Shown here: positions 10,235 through 18,845 of the stretch, piece after piece
Layout: every line of letters starts with the position of its first letter
Position numbering within the stretch: position 1 is the stretch's first letter
Source of the DNA: Chelativorans xinjiangensis
GTDB lineage: Bacteria > Pseudomonadota > Alphaproteobacteria > Rhizobiales > Rhizobiaceae
NCBI RefSeq assembly: GCF_009812055.1
Contig: NZ_WQNH01000013.1
Coordinates: forward strand, 1-64,000
DNA length: 64,000 nucleotides
Direction: 5' to 3'
Notes under the pieces: generated by a model
Databases searched by the model: none
Told to the model about the DNA's origin: nothing
Seen by the model: only the letters and a program-made list of their open reading frames with translations
Position numbers and translations under genes: made by a program

Positions 10235-10384
10235 TTGCCGGTCATTGAACCGGCGCGTGATAAACGGCTCAAGCCGACCCACTTCGGTCGTCTGGCTGAA
10301 ATGCTTGGAAGGCTGCAAACCGGCGAAATGTTGCCTTTCACATTGTTGGTCGAGCAGTGGGGGATGGAACTGAGCCGCCTATAA
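10235..10384 (+). pseudogene. Possible C-terminal gene remnant (about 49 codons)
   Basis: An open frame with protein-like composition (RLAEMLGRLQTGEMLPFTLL) ends at TAA 10382. It has no good start; the frame opens after a stop at 10232, with a TTG at 10235. It looks like the tail of a gene whose body was lost, but I do not recognise the family. Confidence 0.2.
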
Positions 10385-10390
10385 CGCCCG

Positions 10391-11092
10391 TCAGCATTTC
10401 TCCTCGACGAGGGATTTGATATCGGCGAAGCTGGAGAAGATCACCGAGAAGCGGTCGCCGGCCATGCCGGCACCGAGAATCACCGCAACGCCCTTTGGCG
10501 GCCCCGTCTCCACGCTGTCGATCTTCAGGCGGATGTTCTTTTCCCAGTAAGGCGTCTCCCGGCCGTCCTCCGTCCTGATGAAATAGCTGTCGCCGCAATG
10601 CCGGATGGCGCTAACCCGTGCCCGCGGGGGCATATCGCGTATCGGCTCCGGCGCTCCTGCACGAAGCCAGCCCGCCGGGATGAGGCCGTCGGCCACCGCT
10701 TTCTCTCCGCCGCCGGGCTTTCCCGCGATTTCGAGAAATGCAACGAGATCGGCGCGCGCCTGGGGATCGGCAATTCCCTGGAACACCATATAGGTGCCCG
10801 GTATCATCGACTCGGGATCCTTCAGCCAGCCGTCGAGCGCGGCCGCGTTCCAGGAAAAATCCGCTGTCTTCAACTCGTCCGAATAGCGCACGAAGCCTTC
10901 GGCCGTCCCGGCCGTCCGCTCGAAGACATCGCCGAGGCTCGGGCCACTGAGGTGCAGCCCCGGTTCCAGCGCGTGGCAGGCGACACACGCACGATAATGT
11001 TGCGCACCGCGTGTCGGGTCGCCGTCGGCGAGCGCGTCGGACGTTGTGTGAAAGCCGACGAGGGCCGCTGCGGCGAAAACGGTTGCTCTCAT
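10391..11092 (-). CDS. Periplasmic c-type cytochrome
   Basis: A 233-residue exported protein with a signal peptide (residues 1-22) and one haem c motif, CVACH, at about residues 35-39. The axial Met is probably in the DPESMIPGTYM region, as in cytochrome c2/c552-like domains. The C-terminal about 90 residues (from about 145) form a second domain with no motif I recognise. GGGGAGG precedes the ATG. It lies next to the copA-cueR unit and may accept or donate electrons in the periplasmic redox system of this island; the partner is unknown. Confidence 0.8.
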   Translation of the reverse strand: MRATVFAAAALVGFHTTSDALADGDPTRGAQHYRACVACHALEPGLHLSGPSLGDVFERTAGTAEGFVRYSDELKTADFSWNAAALDGWLKDPESMIPGTYMVFQGIADPQARADLVAFLEIAGKPGGGEKAVADGLIPAGWLRAGAPEPIRDMPPRARVSAIRHCGDSYFIRTEDGRETPYWEKNIRLKIDSVETGPPKGVAVILGAGMAGDRFSVIFSSFADIKSLVEEKC

Positions 11093-11295
11093 GTCGGTTC
11101 CTCCCCTTCAGCGATGCCGATGATATCCGCCGCGACAGCCCGATCAAAACCTGGAAGCCGTTTCCAAAAGTTCAGTGGAGGAGACGGCTTGAGCGGAAGC
11201 GCCCGCGATCAAGCAAACTTGAACCTATGCCGCTTGGTGATCTGTTACTGTGAACGCGCTCAGGCCTTGAGGGCTCCTTACGCAGTCTTCCTTCG

Positions 11296-11532
11296 ATGCG
11301 GGTCCAATTGTTCGTGTTCATCCTATCCGTTCTGGCTGCGTTTGCCGGGATTTTTTCTCTCCTCTGGCTGATGTGCCAAGTTTTGGATCACGATTGGCTG
11401 GTCATGCTGCACATGTATTTCACGCCGATCATCCTGTCGGTCGCCCTCGGCATTGTTTTAATTCTCACGTCCAATCGGCGGATGCTTGTCCGCAGGAAGC
11501 GCGCACCAGGAAACCATCCAGTGGAGCGGTGA
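11296..11532 (+). CDS. Small membrane protein, unknown
   Basis: A 78-residue protein with two hydrophobic segments (about 5-28 and 40-60) and a basic Arg/Lys-rich tail, suggesting cytoplasmic ends. I do not recognise the family. It converges on cueR and overlaps that gene's 3' end by about 75 bases, which lowers confidence that it is real. Confidence 0.45.
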   Translation: MRVQLFVFILSVLAAFAGIFSLLWLMCQVLDHDWLVMLHMYFTPIILSVALGIVLILTSNRRMLVRRKRAPGNHPVER

Positions 11533-11949
11533 GCTGGGTTCGTCGCGCAGACGCTCCGCGCCCTCCCCCGCCAGGTCGTCGAGAATCGGACAATCTGGTC
11601 GATCGTCGCCCTCGCAATGTGCGATGAGATGTTGGAGCGTCCGCTGCGTGGCCTGAAGTTCTGCTAGCTTCCCGTCGAGGACAGCCATGTGAGCCAGGGC
11701 GAGCGCCTTGACGTCCGCACTTGCCCGGTTCTTGTCCTGCCAAAGGGTGAGCAACTGGCGGATATCGTGCACCGAGAACCCCAGTCGGCGGGCGCGGTGG
11801 ATGAAGCGCAGTGTGTGAACGTCCTTCGCACTGAATGACCGATAGCCGGACCCGGTGCGGATAGCAGCCGGGATGAGGCCGGTGTTTTCGTAGTAGCGGA
11901 TGGTTTTTGCCGATATGCCCGAAGCCTGCGCAGCCTGCCCGATGTTCAT
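11458..11949 (-). CDS. cueR: Cu(I)-responsive MerR-family regulator CueR
   Basis: A 163-residue activator/repressor that senses cytoplasmic Cu(I) and controls copA. The N-terminal MerR helix-turn-helix begins MNIGQAAQASGISAKTIRYYE. The metal loop has the CueR C-X7-C pattern (CEGDDRPDC) near residue 113. ATG 11949 is chosen because it starts the family sequence and follows GAGGAGG; longer versions overlap copA. It lies 10 bases behind copA on the same strand, so both are made from the CueR-type promoter at 14548-14578. The tail after ILDDL is longer than in E. coli CueR. Confidence 0.9.
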   Translation of the reverse strand: MNIGQAAQASGISAKTIRYYENTGLIPAAIRTGSGYRSFSAKDVHTLRFIHRARRLGFSVHDIRQLLTLWQDKNRASADVKALALAHMAVLDGKLAELQATQRTLQHLIAHCEGDDRPDCPILDDLAGEGAERLRDEPSSPLHWMVSWCALPADKHPPIGREN

Positions 11950-11959
11950 GATCGCCTCC

Positions 11960-14515
11960 TCACGGCGTCGCCGTGACCGCCCTAATGCCCTCACTTGATT
12001 CCATACTGGCGCCCACCGACACGGGGGGCCGGAAAGTCTTGAGCCGGAGCGCATTGGTGACAACGAAGACGCTGGAGAACGCCATGGCGGCGGCGGCAAG
12101 CATGGGCGAGAGCAGGACGCCGAAGGCCGGATAAAGCACGCCAGCCGCCACTGGGATCAGCGCGGTGTTGTATGCAAAGGCCCAGAACAGGTTCTGCTTG
12201 ATGTTCCTGAGCGTGCTGCGGCTCAAGCCGATGGCGTTGGGCACGCCGGTCAATTCGCCCGACATCAGCACCACATCCGCACTCTCGATCGCCACGTCGG
12301 TGCCGGTGCCGATGGCGATGCCGACATCGGCTTCGGCAAGGGCCGGCGCATCGTTGATGCCGTCGCCGACAAAGGCCAGCTTGCGACCCTGTTCGCGGAA
12401 CCTGTGGAGAGCCTCCACCTTGCCGTCGGGCAGGACTTCGGCCACGACCTCATCGATCCCAAGTCGCTTTGCGATGGCTTCCGCCGTGCGCCGATTGTCG
12501 CCGGTGATCATCGCGATCTTCAGGCCGAGTTGGTGCAGCGCCTCGATCGCGCGGGGCGTCGTCGGCTTGATCGGGTCGGCCACGGCAAGGATCGCCGCGA
12601 GCTTACCGTCGATCGCCGCATAAAGCGGCGACTTCCCCTCGTCGCCGAGTCGCCCCGCGACATCCGCAAGGCGCCCGGTATCGATCCCGAGCCGGGCCAT
12701 CAGCCGGTCGGCCCCGACCGCAACCGCGCGACCGGTAACCATGGCGCTGACGCCGAAGCCCGGTATGGCTTCGAACGATTCGGGACCGCCAATCGCCAGA
12801 CCAGCCTCTTTGGCGGCTTCCACGATCGCCTCGCCGATCGGATGTTCCGACCGCGTTTCGACGGCGGCGACCAACGCCAGAACCTCGTCGCGCTCAAATC
12901 CGTTCTCGGTGATAAGATCGGTGAGCTCCGGCCGCCCCTTGGTCAACGTGCCGGTCTTGTCGAGCGCAATCACTTCCGCCCGGCGCAGCGTCTGTAACGC
13001 CTCGCCATTGCGGAACAGAATACCCATCTCCGCCCCTCGGCCGATGCCCACCATGATGGAGGTTGGCGTGGCCAGCCCCATGGCGCAGGGGCAGGCGATG
13101 ATCAGGACGGTGACCGCCGCCACCAGCGCGAAGGTGAGCGCCGGCTCCGGCCCGAAGCCGAACCAGCCGAGAAAGGTGATCAAGGCAACCCCCATCACCG
13201 CCGGGACGAACCAGGCCGTCACCTTGTCGACCAGCGCCTGGATCGGTAGCTTTGCCGCCTGCGCCCGCTCCACCATCTGGATGATCTGAGCAAGGACGGT
13301 GTCCGCCCCCACCTTAGTGGCGCGGAAGGAAAACGATCCGGTCTTGTTGATCGTGGCGCCGACAACCGTGTCGCCGGCGCCCTTGGCGACCGGCATCGGC
13401 TCGCCTGTGATCATGGATTCGTCGACGAAGGACGAACCCTCGGTCACCTCGCCGTCGACGGCGATCTTTTCGCCGGGTCGCACGAGAACCAGGTCGCCGA
13501 CCTTGACCTCATTGAGCGGCACTTCGACGGCTTCGCCCTCGCGCAGGATTCTGGCCGTCTTGGCCTGGAGGCCCATCAGCCGCTTGATCGCCTCGCTGGT
13601 GCGGCCCTTGGCCCGCGCCTCCAGAAAGCGGCCGAGCAAGATCAGGGTTATGATCACCGCTGCGGCCTCGAAATAGACGTGCCGCGTGCCTTCCGGCAGG
13701 AGTCCGGGCAGGAAGGTTGCCACCACCGAATACAGCCAGGCTGCCCCCGTGCCGAGCGCGACCAGGGAATTCATTTCGGGCGTCAGGCGCATGAGCGCGG
13801 GAAAGCCCTTCTTGAAGAACCGCAAGCCCGGCCCGAAGAGGATCACGCTGGTGAGCGCGAACTGGAGATACCAACTCGCCTGCAGGCCGATACGATCGGC
13901 GACAAATGTCTCAATCGTGGGGACCAGATAAGCGCCCATCTCCAGCGCGACCACCGGCACACTCAAGATCGCGGCAAGCATGAATGAGCGCGCGAGGCTT
14001 CTTGTTTCGCGTTCGCGCGCGTCGGCCTCATGATCGGCGGGTTCATCCGGGACAACGCGCCGAGCCGCGTAGCCGAGCCGTTCGACCGCGGTTTCCAGAT
14101 CTGCAACGCCTACGACATCAGATACAATTTCGACGGAGGCCTTTCCCGTAGCGAGATTCACCGTAGCGTCCGTCACACCAGGCACAGCCTTCAAGGAGGT
14201 CTCAATGCGACCGACGCAGGAGGCGCAGCTCATACCTTCGATCGAGAAATCGATGCTTTCGGTCTCCACTCCATAGCCGGCATCCTTGATCGCTCGGATG
14301 ACGGCCTCCGCATCGGGCGGTCCCGAAAAGGCAATATCTGTGTGTTCGGTCGCCAGATTGACCGAGGCGGACACCACACTTGGAACCGCCTGGATGGCCT
14401 TCTCGACCCGACCGACGCAGGAGGCGCAGTTCATGCCTTCGATGGAAATGCTAAGCCGGCGGGGCACGGCATGAGCCGGTAGGCTCCTATTTTCTGATGC
14501 GACCAAGGATGCCAT
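11960..14515 (-). CDS. copA: Cu(I)-exporting P1B-type ATPase CopA
   Basis: An 851-residue inner-membrane pump that exports Cu(I) to the periplasm. Two N-terminal heavy-metal-associated domains carry GMNCASC (about residue 27) and GMSCASC (about residue 95). The transport motif is CPC in [15 protein letters not shown]. The phosphorylation site is DKTGTLTKG, the phosphatase motif is TGE (ITGEPMPV), and the hinge is [19 protein letters not shown] 14515 gives the usual N-terminus; ATG 14578 would overlap the promoter. cueR follows in the same unit. Confidence 0.95.
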   Translation of the reverse strand: MASLVASENRSLPAHAVPRRLSISIEGMNCASCVGRVEKAIQAVPSVVSASVNLATEHTDIAFSGPPDAEAVIRAIKDAGYGVETESIDFSIEGMSCASCVGRIETSLKAVPGVTDATVNLATGKASVEIVSDVVGVADLETAVERLGYAARRVVPDEPADHEADARERETRSLARSFMLAAILSVPVVALEMGAYLVPTIETFVADRIGLQASWYLQFALTSVILFGPGLRFFKKGFPALMRLTPEMNSLVALGTGAAWLYSVVATFLPGLLPEGTRHVYFEAAAVIITLILLGRFLEARAKGRTSEAIKRLMGLQAKTARILREGEAVEVPLNEVKVGDLVLVRPGEKIAVDGEVTEGSSFVDESMITGEPMPVAKGAGDTVVGATINKTGSFSFRATKVGADTVLAQIIQMVERAQAAKLPIQALVDKVTAWFVPAVMGVALITFLGWFGFGPEPALTFALVAAVTVLIIACPCAMGLATPTSIMVGIGRGAEMGILFRNGEALQTLRRAEVIALDKTGTLTKGRPELTDLITENGFERDEVLALVAAVETRSEHPIGEAIVEAAKEAGLAIGGPESFEAIPGFGVSAMVTGRAVAVGADRLMARLGIDTGRLADVAGRLGDEGKSPLYAAIDGKLAAILAVADPIKPTTPRAIEALHQLGLKIAMITGDNRRTAEAIAKRLGIDEVVAEVLPDGKVEALHRFREQGRKLAFVGDGINDAPALAEADVGIAIGTGTDVAIESADVVLMSGELTGVPNAIGLSRSTLRNIKQNLFWAFAYNTALIPVAAGVLYPAFGVLLSPMLAAAAMAFSSVFVVTNALRLKTFRPPVSVGASMESSEGIRAVTATP

Positions 14516-14547
14516 GATTGTCGTTCCTGCTCGATTGATCGCAAGAA

Positions 14548-14578
14548 GAGATAAAGGTTCCAGCGGTGGTAAGGTCAA
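14548..14578 (-). promoter_or_regulatory. CueR-type promoter of copA-cueR
   Basis: On the minus strand, TTGACC (14573-14578) and TATCTC (14548-14553) are separated by 19 bases. The spacer holds the imperfect dyad CCTTACC...TGGAACC, like the E. coli copA promoter. A 19-bp spacer is the hallmark of promoters distorted by MerR-family activators. It lies 33 bases upstream of the chosen copA start. Confidence 0.85.
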
Positions 14579-14689
14579 GGGCTGAGGGAAATATTCGATT
14601 GGCCCTGAAGTTGTGATGTGGCCTGTGACGATCAGTCTCTCAAAGTGGTGATTGGCAGTGGAACGCCAATTCTCTATATTGCCAATGTG

Positions 14690-15031
14690 ATGAAAACCGT
14701 CCGTTGCCTCTTAGCTGCTCTGCTGCTCCTCGTTTTCGGGGGCGGAACGGTTTTGGCTACCGCACAGAGTGGCGATATGGTTCAGCCTGCCATTGAAGCG
14801 TCGGTTGACCAACCGATGCCGGGCGGCTGCAACGACTGCGGCGGCAATGACAATGCCATGACCACGACGGCATGTTTCGCTTTTGGAACCTGCATGCAAG
14901 CCGTCGATTCTCTTGCCGCGGACTCACTGCCGCGGCCGGATTCCGTCATCTATCCGACCGTTGCCGAGCACATCACAGGCTTCACGGGCTCGCCCGAGCC
15001 CTTTCCCCCCAAAGCATCCATCCTCTCCTAG
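14690..15031 (+). CDS. Small exported Cys-rich protein, unknown
   Basis: A 113-residue protein that begins with a signal peptide ([15 protein letters not shown]..., residues 1-24). A short mature part follows with a Cys-rich patch, GGCNDCGG ... ACFAFGTC, which could bind metal. I start it at ATG 14690; the ORF could extend to 14618 but that would add residues before the signal peptide. It is the first gene of the divergent run from the copA promoter region, which suggests a role in copper handling. No family was recognised. Confidence 0.6.
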   Translation: MKTVRCLLAALLLLVFGGGTVLATAQSGDMVQPAIEASVDQPMPGGCNDCGGNDNAMTTTACFAFGTCMQAVDSLAADSLPRPDSVIYPTVAEHITGFTGSPEPFPPKASILS

Positions 15032-15082
15032 GACGGGCCTCACCGCTCGACTGAGGTGATTTCCCGTCCGGGGTCCGGGTGA

Positions 15083-15138
15083 GCACGCTTTTGCGTGCCC
15101 AGCCTTCTTGGACCGTATCCGCCGCAGGCTTTTGCCTG
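15083..15138 (+). repeat. Two adjacent hairpins with TTTT loops
   Basis: Bases 15083-15098 form GCACGC-TTTT-GCGTGC and 15125-15138 form CAGGC-TTTT-GCCTG. Both lie in the 137-bp gap before ccmG. Neither is followed by a T run, so they are weak as intrinsic terminators; they might slow transcription or process the mRNA. Confidence 0.6.
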
Positions 15139-15168
15139 TGAGGAAACACTCCAATCAGCGAGGATGGG

Positions 15169-15795
15169 ATGTCTTCCAATTCTCAAACGGCTCGCATCCA
15201 TGCGAGCACCCCGTCATCCCTTTCGGGGGAGCCGGTCGATACGGTCGATCCGCCATCCATCCGGCGTCGCCGTTTGATTGTCGCGGTGCCGGTCGGCGTT
15301 TTCGCAGCACTTGCGGTCGTGCTCGGCTGGGGGCTGAGCCGCAACGCTCAGATCATCCCCTCGGCCCTGATCGGCAAAGAGGTGCCCGAATTCAGCCTGC
15401 CGCCGGTCCAGGGGCGTACCCTTGGCCTGTCGAGCGCCGACCTCAAGGGCGAGGTCTCGCTCGTCAACGTGTTTGCGTCCTGGTGCACGGCCTGTCGGGA
15501 AGAGCACCCGGTCTTCATGGAGCTCAAGAGGACCGGCGCCGTACCCATCCACGGCATCAACTACAAGGACCGGCCGGGTGACGCGGAAAAATGGCTCAAC
15601 ACCATGGGCGATCCGTATACGCGCACCGGCGCTGACCTCAACGGACGAGTGTCGATAGATTGGGGCGTGTACGGCGTTCCGGAGACCTTCGTGGTCGACA
15701 AACAAGGCCGGATTGCCTTCAAGCATCTCGGTGCCGTCACCCCGGACGTCTACCGGACGAAGCTCGCTCCGCTGATCGAGGAGCTCCGGAAATGA
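15169..15795 (+). CDS. Thioredoxin-family CcmG/DsbE-like thiol:disulfide protein
   Basis: A 208-residue protein with an N-terminal membrane anchor (about residues 34-57) and a periplasmic thioredoxin fold. The active site is WCTAC at about residue 105 (FASWCTACREEHP), where CcmG proteins usually have WCVPC. The family's YGVPETFVVDKQGRI cis-Pro loop is present. It would reduce CcmH/apocytochrome or copper-site disulfides outside the membrane. ATG 15169 follows GAGG. Its stop overlaps the ATG of the next thioredoxin gene. Confidence 0.85.
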   Translation: MSSNSQTARIHASTPSSLSGEPVDTVDPPSIRRRRLIVAVPVGVFAALAVVLGWGLSRNAQIIPSALIGKEVPEFSLPPVQGRTLGLSSADLKGEVSLVNVFASWCTACREEHPVFMELKRTGAVPIHGINYKDRPGDAEKWLNTMGDPYTRTGADLNGRVSIDWGVYGVPETFVVDKQGRIAFKHLGAVTPDVYRTKLAPLIEELRK

Positions 15796-16421
15796 AGAGC
15801 GCTACCAAGAGTAAGGCGACTGCCACCATCATTGGCGCCGTCTTGTTCCTTGTCGCGGTTGGTGCCTATCAGTATTTCGCGATCAGGCAGCCCAACGAGC
15901 CTGCGGTATCGAGCGCGCCGCAAGCTGTATCTACGGAGACCGCGAGCAGCGATAGCTCCTTCGTGCTGCACGAGACGCCGCAACCGGTATCGGAACTCTC
16001 CTTCGTTGATGGAGATGGCCGCGAGATGTCCCTGGCGGCTTTCCGCGGCAGAACGATCCTGCTCAACATCTGGGCCACCTGGTGCGTGCCATGCCGCGAG
16101 GAAATGCCGGCACTCGACCGGCTCCAGGCAAAGCTCGGCAGTTCCGATTTCGAAGTCGTCCCACTTTCGATCGACCGCGACGGGCTCCCCAAGGTCAAGG
16201 CCTTCTATGACGAGCTCAGCCTGAAAGCTCTCGGCATCTATGTCGATGCCTCCGGCAAGGCGGCCTACCGGCTCAATACGGTCGGCATCCCCACGACCCT
16301 GCTGATCAATCCAGAGGGTCTGGAAACCGGACGTCTGGTGGGGCCCGCCGAATGGGACAGCCCGGAGCTGGTCAACTTCATCCAACAGAAACTCGAGAAG
16401 ACGCCCGACGAGGCGAGCTGA
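15792..16421 (+). CDS. TlpA-like thioredoxin-family protein
   Basis: A 209-residue membrane-anchored thioredoxin (anchor about residues 12-30). The active site is WCVPC in NIWATWCVPCREEMP, and a cis-Pro loop is at VGIPTTLLI. Family members such as TlpA reduce Sco and Cu(A)-site cysteines for cytochrome oxidase assembly. That fits the sco and cox11 genes downstream in the same run. The start overlaps the previous stop by ATGA. Confidence 0.85.
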   Translation: MKSATKSKATATIIGAVLFLVAVGAYQYFAIRQPNEPAVSSAPQAVSTETASSDSSFVLHETPQPVSELSFVDGDGREMSLAAFRGRTILLNIWATWCVPCREEMPALDRLQAKLGSSDFEVVPLSIDRDGLPKVKAFYDELSLKALGIYVDASGKAAYRLNTVGIPTTLLINPEGLETGRLVGPAEWDSPELVNFIQQKLEKTPDEAS

Positions 16422-16448
16422 CCTTCTCTTTGAACACGGGATTCCACC

Positions 16449-17402
16449 ATGAACAGACCGTACAGACTTTGGCTCATTCCGGTCCTTGCCGCTGCCGCGA
16501 CAATCGTCGGCCCGGCGATGGCGCAACAGGAGCCGCTGCCCGCTACGTCAGGCAGTGAAATCAACCAGAAGGAAGGGGGCCAATTGGCGCCCAGCCGCTT
16601 TGGCGGGCACGTCCACGCATTGGCGGTGAATCCCGAGACGAAGGAACTCTTCCTGGGCGCCCGGCCGATCTACCGGAGCACCGACAACGGAAAATCCTGG
16701 ACTGCAATCGAGGGCATTCCAAAAAGCGAAGAGCGGGCCAACATCACGTCGATCGCGATCGACCCGAGCGATCCGCAGGTGATGTATGCGACCGGTCACG
16801 GCATCGGCGTGGTCAAGAGCGCGGACGGTGGCAAAACCTGGGAGGCCGCCAGCTCAGGCCTTGGCGGGCTCTCCACGGAAGGGTTCACTATCGACGGCAA
16901 GGACCCGAACACGCTTTATGTCTGGGTGCTGGGCAACGGCCTTTACCGCAGCAAGGATGCGGCAACATCCTGGCAACGGGTCGATGACGGACCCAAAAAA
17001 CAGGAGATCCGCAGCCTCGTCTCCGTCAACAGCCCGACCGGCATGGGCGGCATCTGGCTTTACGCCGGGCTCGACGCCGGCGTGATGAAGAGCCCCGACT
17101 GCTTCTGCGGTTGGGATCGACTCCCGAACGAAGGCCTACCTGAGGGCCGCGTCTATAGCCTCGCCGTCGATCCCTCGGACCCGCAAGTCCTTTACGCGGG
17201 GCTGCGCCCGGGCGTCTTCAAGACCATGGACGGCGGGCAAAGCTGGAAATCAGTCACCGATCTCGTCGAGGACGCGGTAGTGACGGTCAATGCCGGTGAT
17301 CCGAGCCAACTCTATGCCATTGGCGCGGACGGGACCCTCATCGTCAGCCCGGACGCCGGAGAACACTGGACAACGGTGGAGGCCGACGATGCTGAAGGCT
17401 AA
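16449..17402 (+). CDS. Exported beta-propeller (BNR/sialidase-like repeat) protein
   Basis: A 317-residue exported protein with a signal peptide of about 25 residues (ending AMAQ). The repeats STDNGKSW, SADGGKTW, SKDAATSW, TMDGGQSW and SPDAGEHW are BNR/Asp-box motifs, giving a multibladed propeller. It resembles the F510_1955 glycosylhydrolase group in repeat style only; no sialidase catalytic set is visible, so enzymatic activity is doubtful. A second propeller protein is encoded at 20143 in the same run. The 3' end overlaps the next gene by 14 bases. Confidence 0.75.
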   Translation: MNRPYRLWLIPVLAAAATIVGPAMAQQEPLPATSGSEINQKEGGQLAPSRFGGHVHALAVNPETKELFLGARPIYRSTDNGKSWTAIEGIPKSEERANITSIAIDPSDPQVMYATGHGIGVVKSADGGKTWEAASSGLGGLSTEGFTIDGKDPNTLYVWVLGNGLYRSKDAATSWQRVDDGPKKQEIRSLVSVNSPTGMGGIWLYAGLDAGVMKSPDCFCGWDRLPNEGLPEGRVYSLAVDPSDPQVLYAGLRPGVFKTMDGGQSWKSVTDLVEDAVVTVNAGDPSQLYAIGADGTLIVSPDAGEHWTTVEADDAEG

Positions 17403-17961
17403 TCCGAGACCGGAAACCTTCGCCAGGGCCAGGACCTGGCTAATGCCTCTGCTCGTCGTAGCGGTCCTTGCCGGTGGCGTCGCTATTGGAGCCTACCGGG
17501 CTGTCGCACCGGAGGCGCCTCAGGCGGATTACAGTCATATGATGCCGGCGAAGGCGACACCCGGCGCAACGCTCGCCATCGACCGGGAAGAGGCCGAGCT
17601 CGGCGTGCTGGCGGTCGACGATGTGGGGCGAGCGCAATTCCGGCTGAAGAACACGGGTAACGAACCTGTCGAGATCAGCCAGGTCCGCACCTCGTGCATG
17701 TGCACCTTCGCCGAAATCGCCCTGCCGGCCGGCAAGAGCCCTGAATTCAACATGGCGATGCACAACGATGCCGCCGCGAATGCCTGGAAGGGCGTGCTTA
17801 ATCCCGGCGATGAGGCGGCCGTCACCGTCATCTACAAGCCGGCGCTGATGCCGGTCGAAGGATCCGTCGCGCGCAACGTGAAGTTCGCCACCACCGACCC
17901 GCAGAATCCGCACGTCGAACTCGGCGTGCACGCAACCGTCAAAGGGGGTGCGGCCGGCTGA
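17389..17961 (+). CDS. DUF1573 protein, membrane-anchored
   Basis: A 190-residue protein with one N-terminal membrane segment (about residues 16-34) and a periplasmic DUF1573/ASPM-SPD-2-Hydin-like Ig domain. The family pattern FRLKNTGNEPVEISQVRTSC is clear, followed by MCTFA, which gives a C-X-C pair. These domains are often involved in surface or redox assemblies, but the function is unknown. ATG 17389 overlaps the end of the propeller gene. Confidence 0.7.
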   Translation: MLKANPRPETFARARTWLMPLLVVAVLAGGVAIGAYRAVAPEAPQADYSHMMPAKATPGATLAIDREEAELGVLAVDDVGRAQFRLKNTGNEPVEISQVRTSCMCTFAEIALPAGKSPEFNMAMHNDAAANAWKGVLNPGDEAAVTVIYKPALMPVEGSVARNVKFATTDPQNPHVELGVHATVKGGAAG

Positions 17962-18013
17962 TGGCTCGCCAGAGACCAAAGTCACAGCAGCCAGAGAAGA
18001 AAGAGAAACGTCC

Positions 18014-18505
18014 ATGAGCAATTCCGTATCCGAAACATCGCTGAGCGCGGACATATTCCGCTACATCCGCTACCAATTGCGCGGCCGACGCGGCCTAATC
18101 GTCGCGGCAATCGCAGTTGGTATCCCTGCACTCTGGATCGGCTGGCCATGGCTGGTGGTGGCAGGGATTGCGCCCATTCTGCTCGCGCTCGCGCCCTGCG
18201 CCATCATGTGTGCTCTCGGTCTTTGCATGCGGCATGGCGCCTCCGGCGCGAGCGACACCGACGCGAGCAGTTCCAACCTCTCCAGCGGCGAAGCGAGCTG
18301 TTGCTCGAAACCGCAATCGGTCGACGATACGACCGTTTCGATGACTGCAAGCAAATCGGCTGAGGGATCGGCGGAGCCAGTGGCTGCGGAAGCTCCGCTT
18401 CCAGCCAATTCGAACTCGGTTGACGACGACAAAGAGGATCAACCCGAGGCGGCCGGACCCCTGTCCGGTGCGACCATCAAACAGGAAAAGGAGAAATTCC
18501 AGTGA
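18014..18505 (+). CDS. Small membrane protein with Cys clusters, unknown
   Basis: A 163-residue protein with two close hydrophobic segments (about 30-45 and 48-70). The second contains CAIMCALGLC, an unusual Cys spacing inside or at the membrane. The soluble acidic C-terminal tail has an SCCSKP motif. The Cys sets suggest metal binding. ATG 18014 is used; an earlier ATG would overlap the DUF1573 gene. The stop overlaps the GTG of the next gene. Confidence 0.6.
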   Translation: MSNSVSETSLSADIFRYIRYQLRGRRGLIVAAIAVGIPALWIGWPWLVVAGIAPILLALAPCAIMCALGLCMRHGASGASDTDASSSNLSSGEASCCSKPQSVDDTTVSMTASKSAEGSAEPVAAEAPLPANSNSVDDDKEDQPEAAGPLSGATIKQEKEKFQ

Positions 18506-18777
18506 ACAGGATATCGAAAACCATTGCGATTGCAGCCGGCCTTGCAGGACTTGCCGCCGCCCCGATCGCCTTTGCGCAGGACGATACGGACACCAAGCAG
18601 CCGGATCAGTCGCAAGGCATGCAGGAGATGATGCAGGGCGGCGGCATGGGGATGATGCCGATGATGGGCATGATGTCCCAGATGAACGAGATGATGAGCA
18701 CCTGCAACAAGATGATGCAGGCCATGATGCAGGACATGCCTTCCGAGGAGGGCGAGCAGCCCGACAACAAGGGTTAG
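18502..18777 (+). CDS. Exported Met-rich small protein (possible Cu(I) binder)
   Basis: A 91-residue protein with a signal peptide (residues 1-25, ending AFAQ) and a mature part very rich in methionine: GMQEMM, GGGMGMMPMMGMM, MMQAMMQDM. Such Met-rich segments bind Cu(I) in periplasmic copper proteins. GTG 18502 overlaps the preceding stop, so translation is coupled. It is clearly part of the copper run; the specific family is unknown. Confidence 0.7.
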   Translation: MNRISKTIAIAAGLAGLAAAPIAFAQDDTDTKQPDQSQGMQEMMQGGGMGMMPMMGMMSQMNEMMSTCNKMMQAMMQDMPSEEGEQPDNKG

Positions 18778-18845
18778 CTGCACAACGGGAGGCGGATCGG
18801 TGGACTTACCGATTCGCCCTCCCCTTGTCGGCCAAGGAGGACGCC

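Noticed and set aside
10391-11092. Possible nitrite-reductase or copper-oxidase role for the cytochrome
   Set aside because: Only one CVACH haem motif and an unrecognised C-terminal domain are visible; no copper-centre or d1-haem residues support a specific enzyme.
12165-14482. Several long plus-strand ORFs across copA
   Set aside because: They lie fully inside copA in other frames, have low-complexity Arg/Ser/Pro composition and lack ribosome sites.
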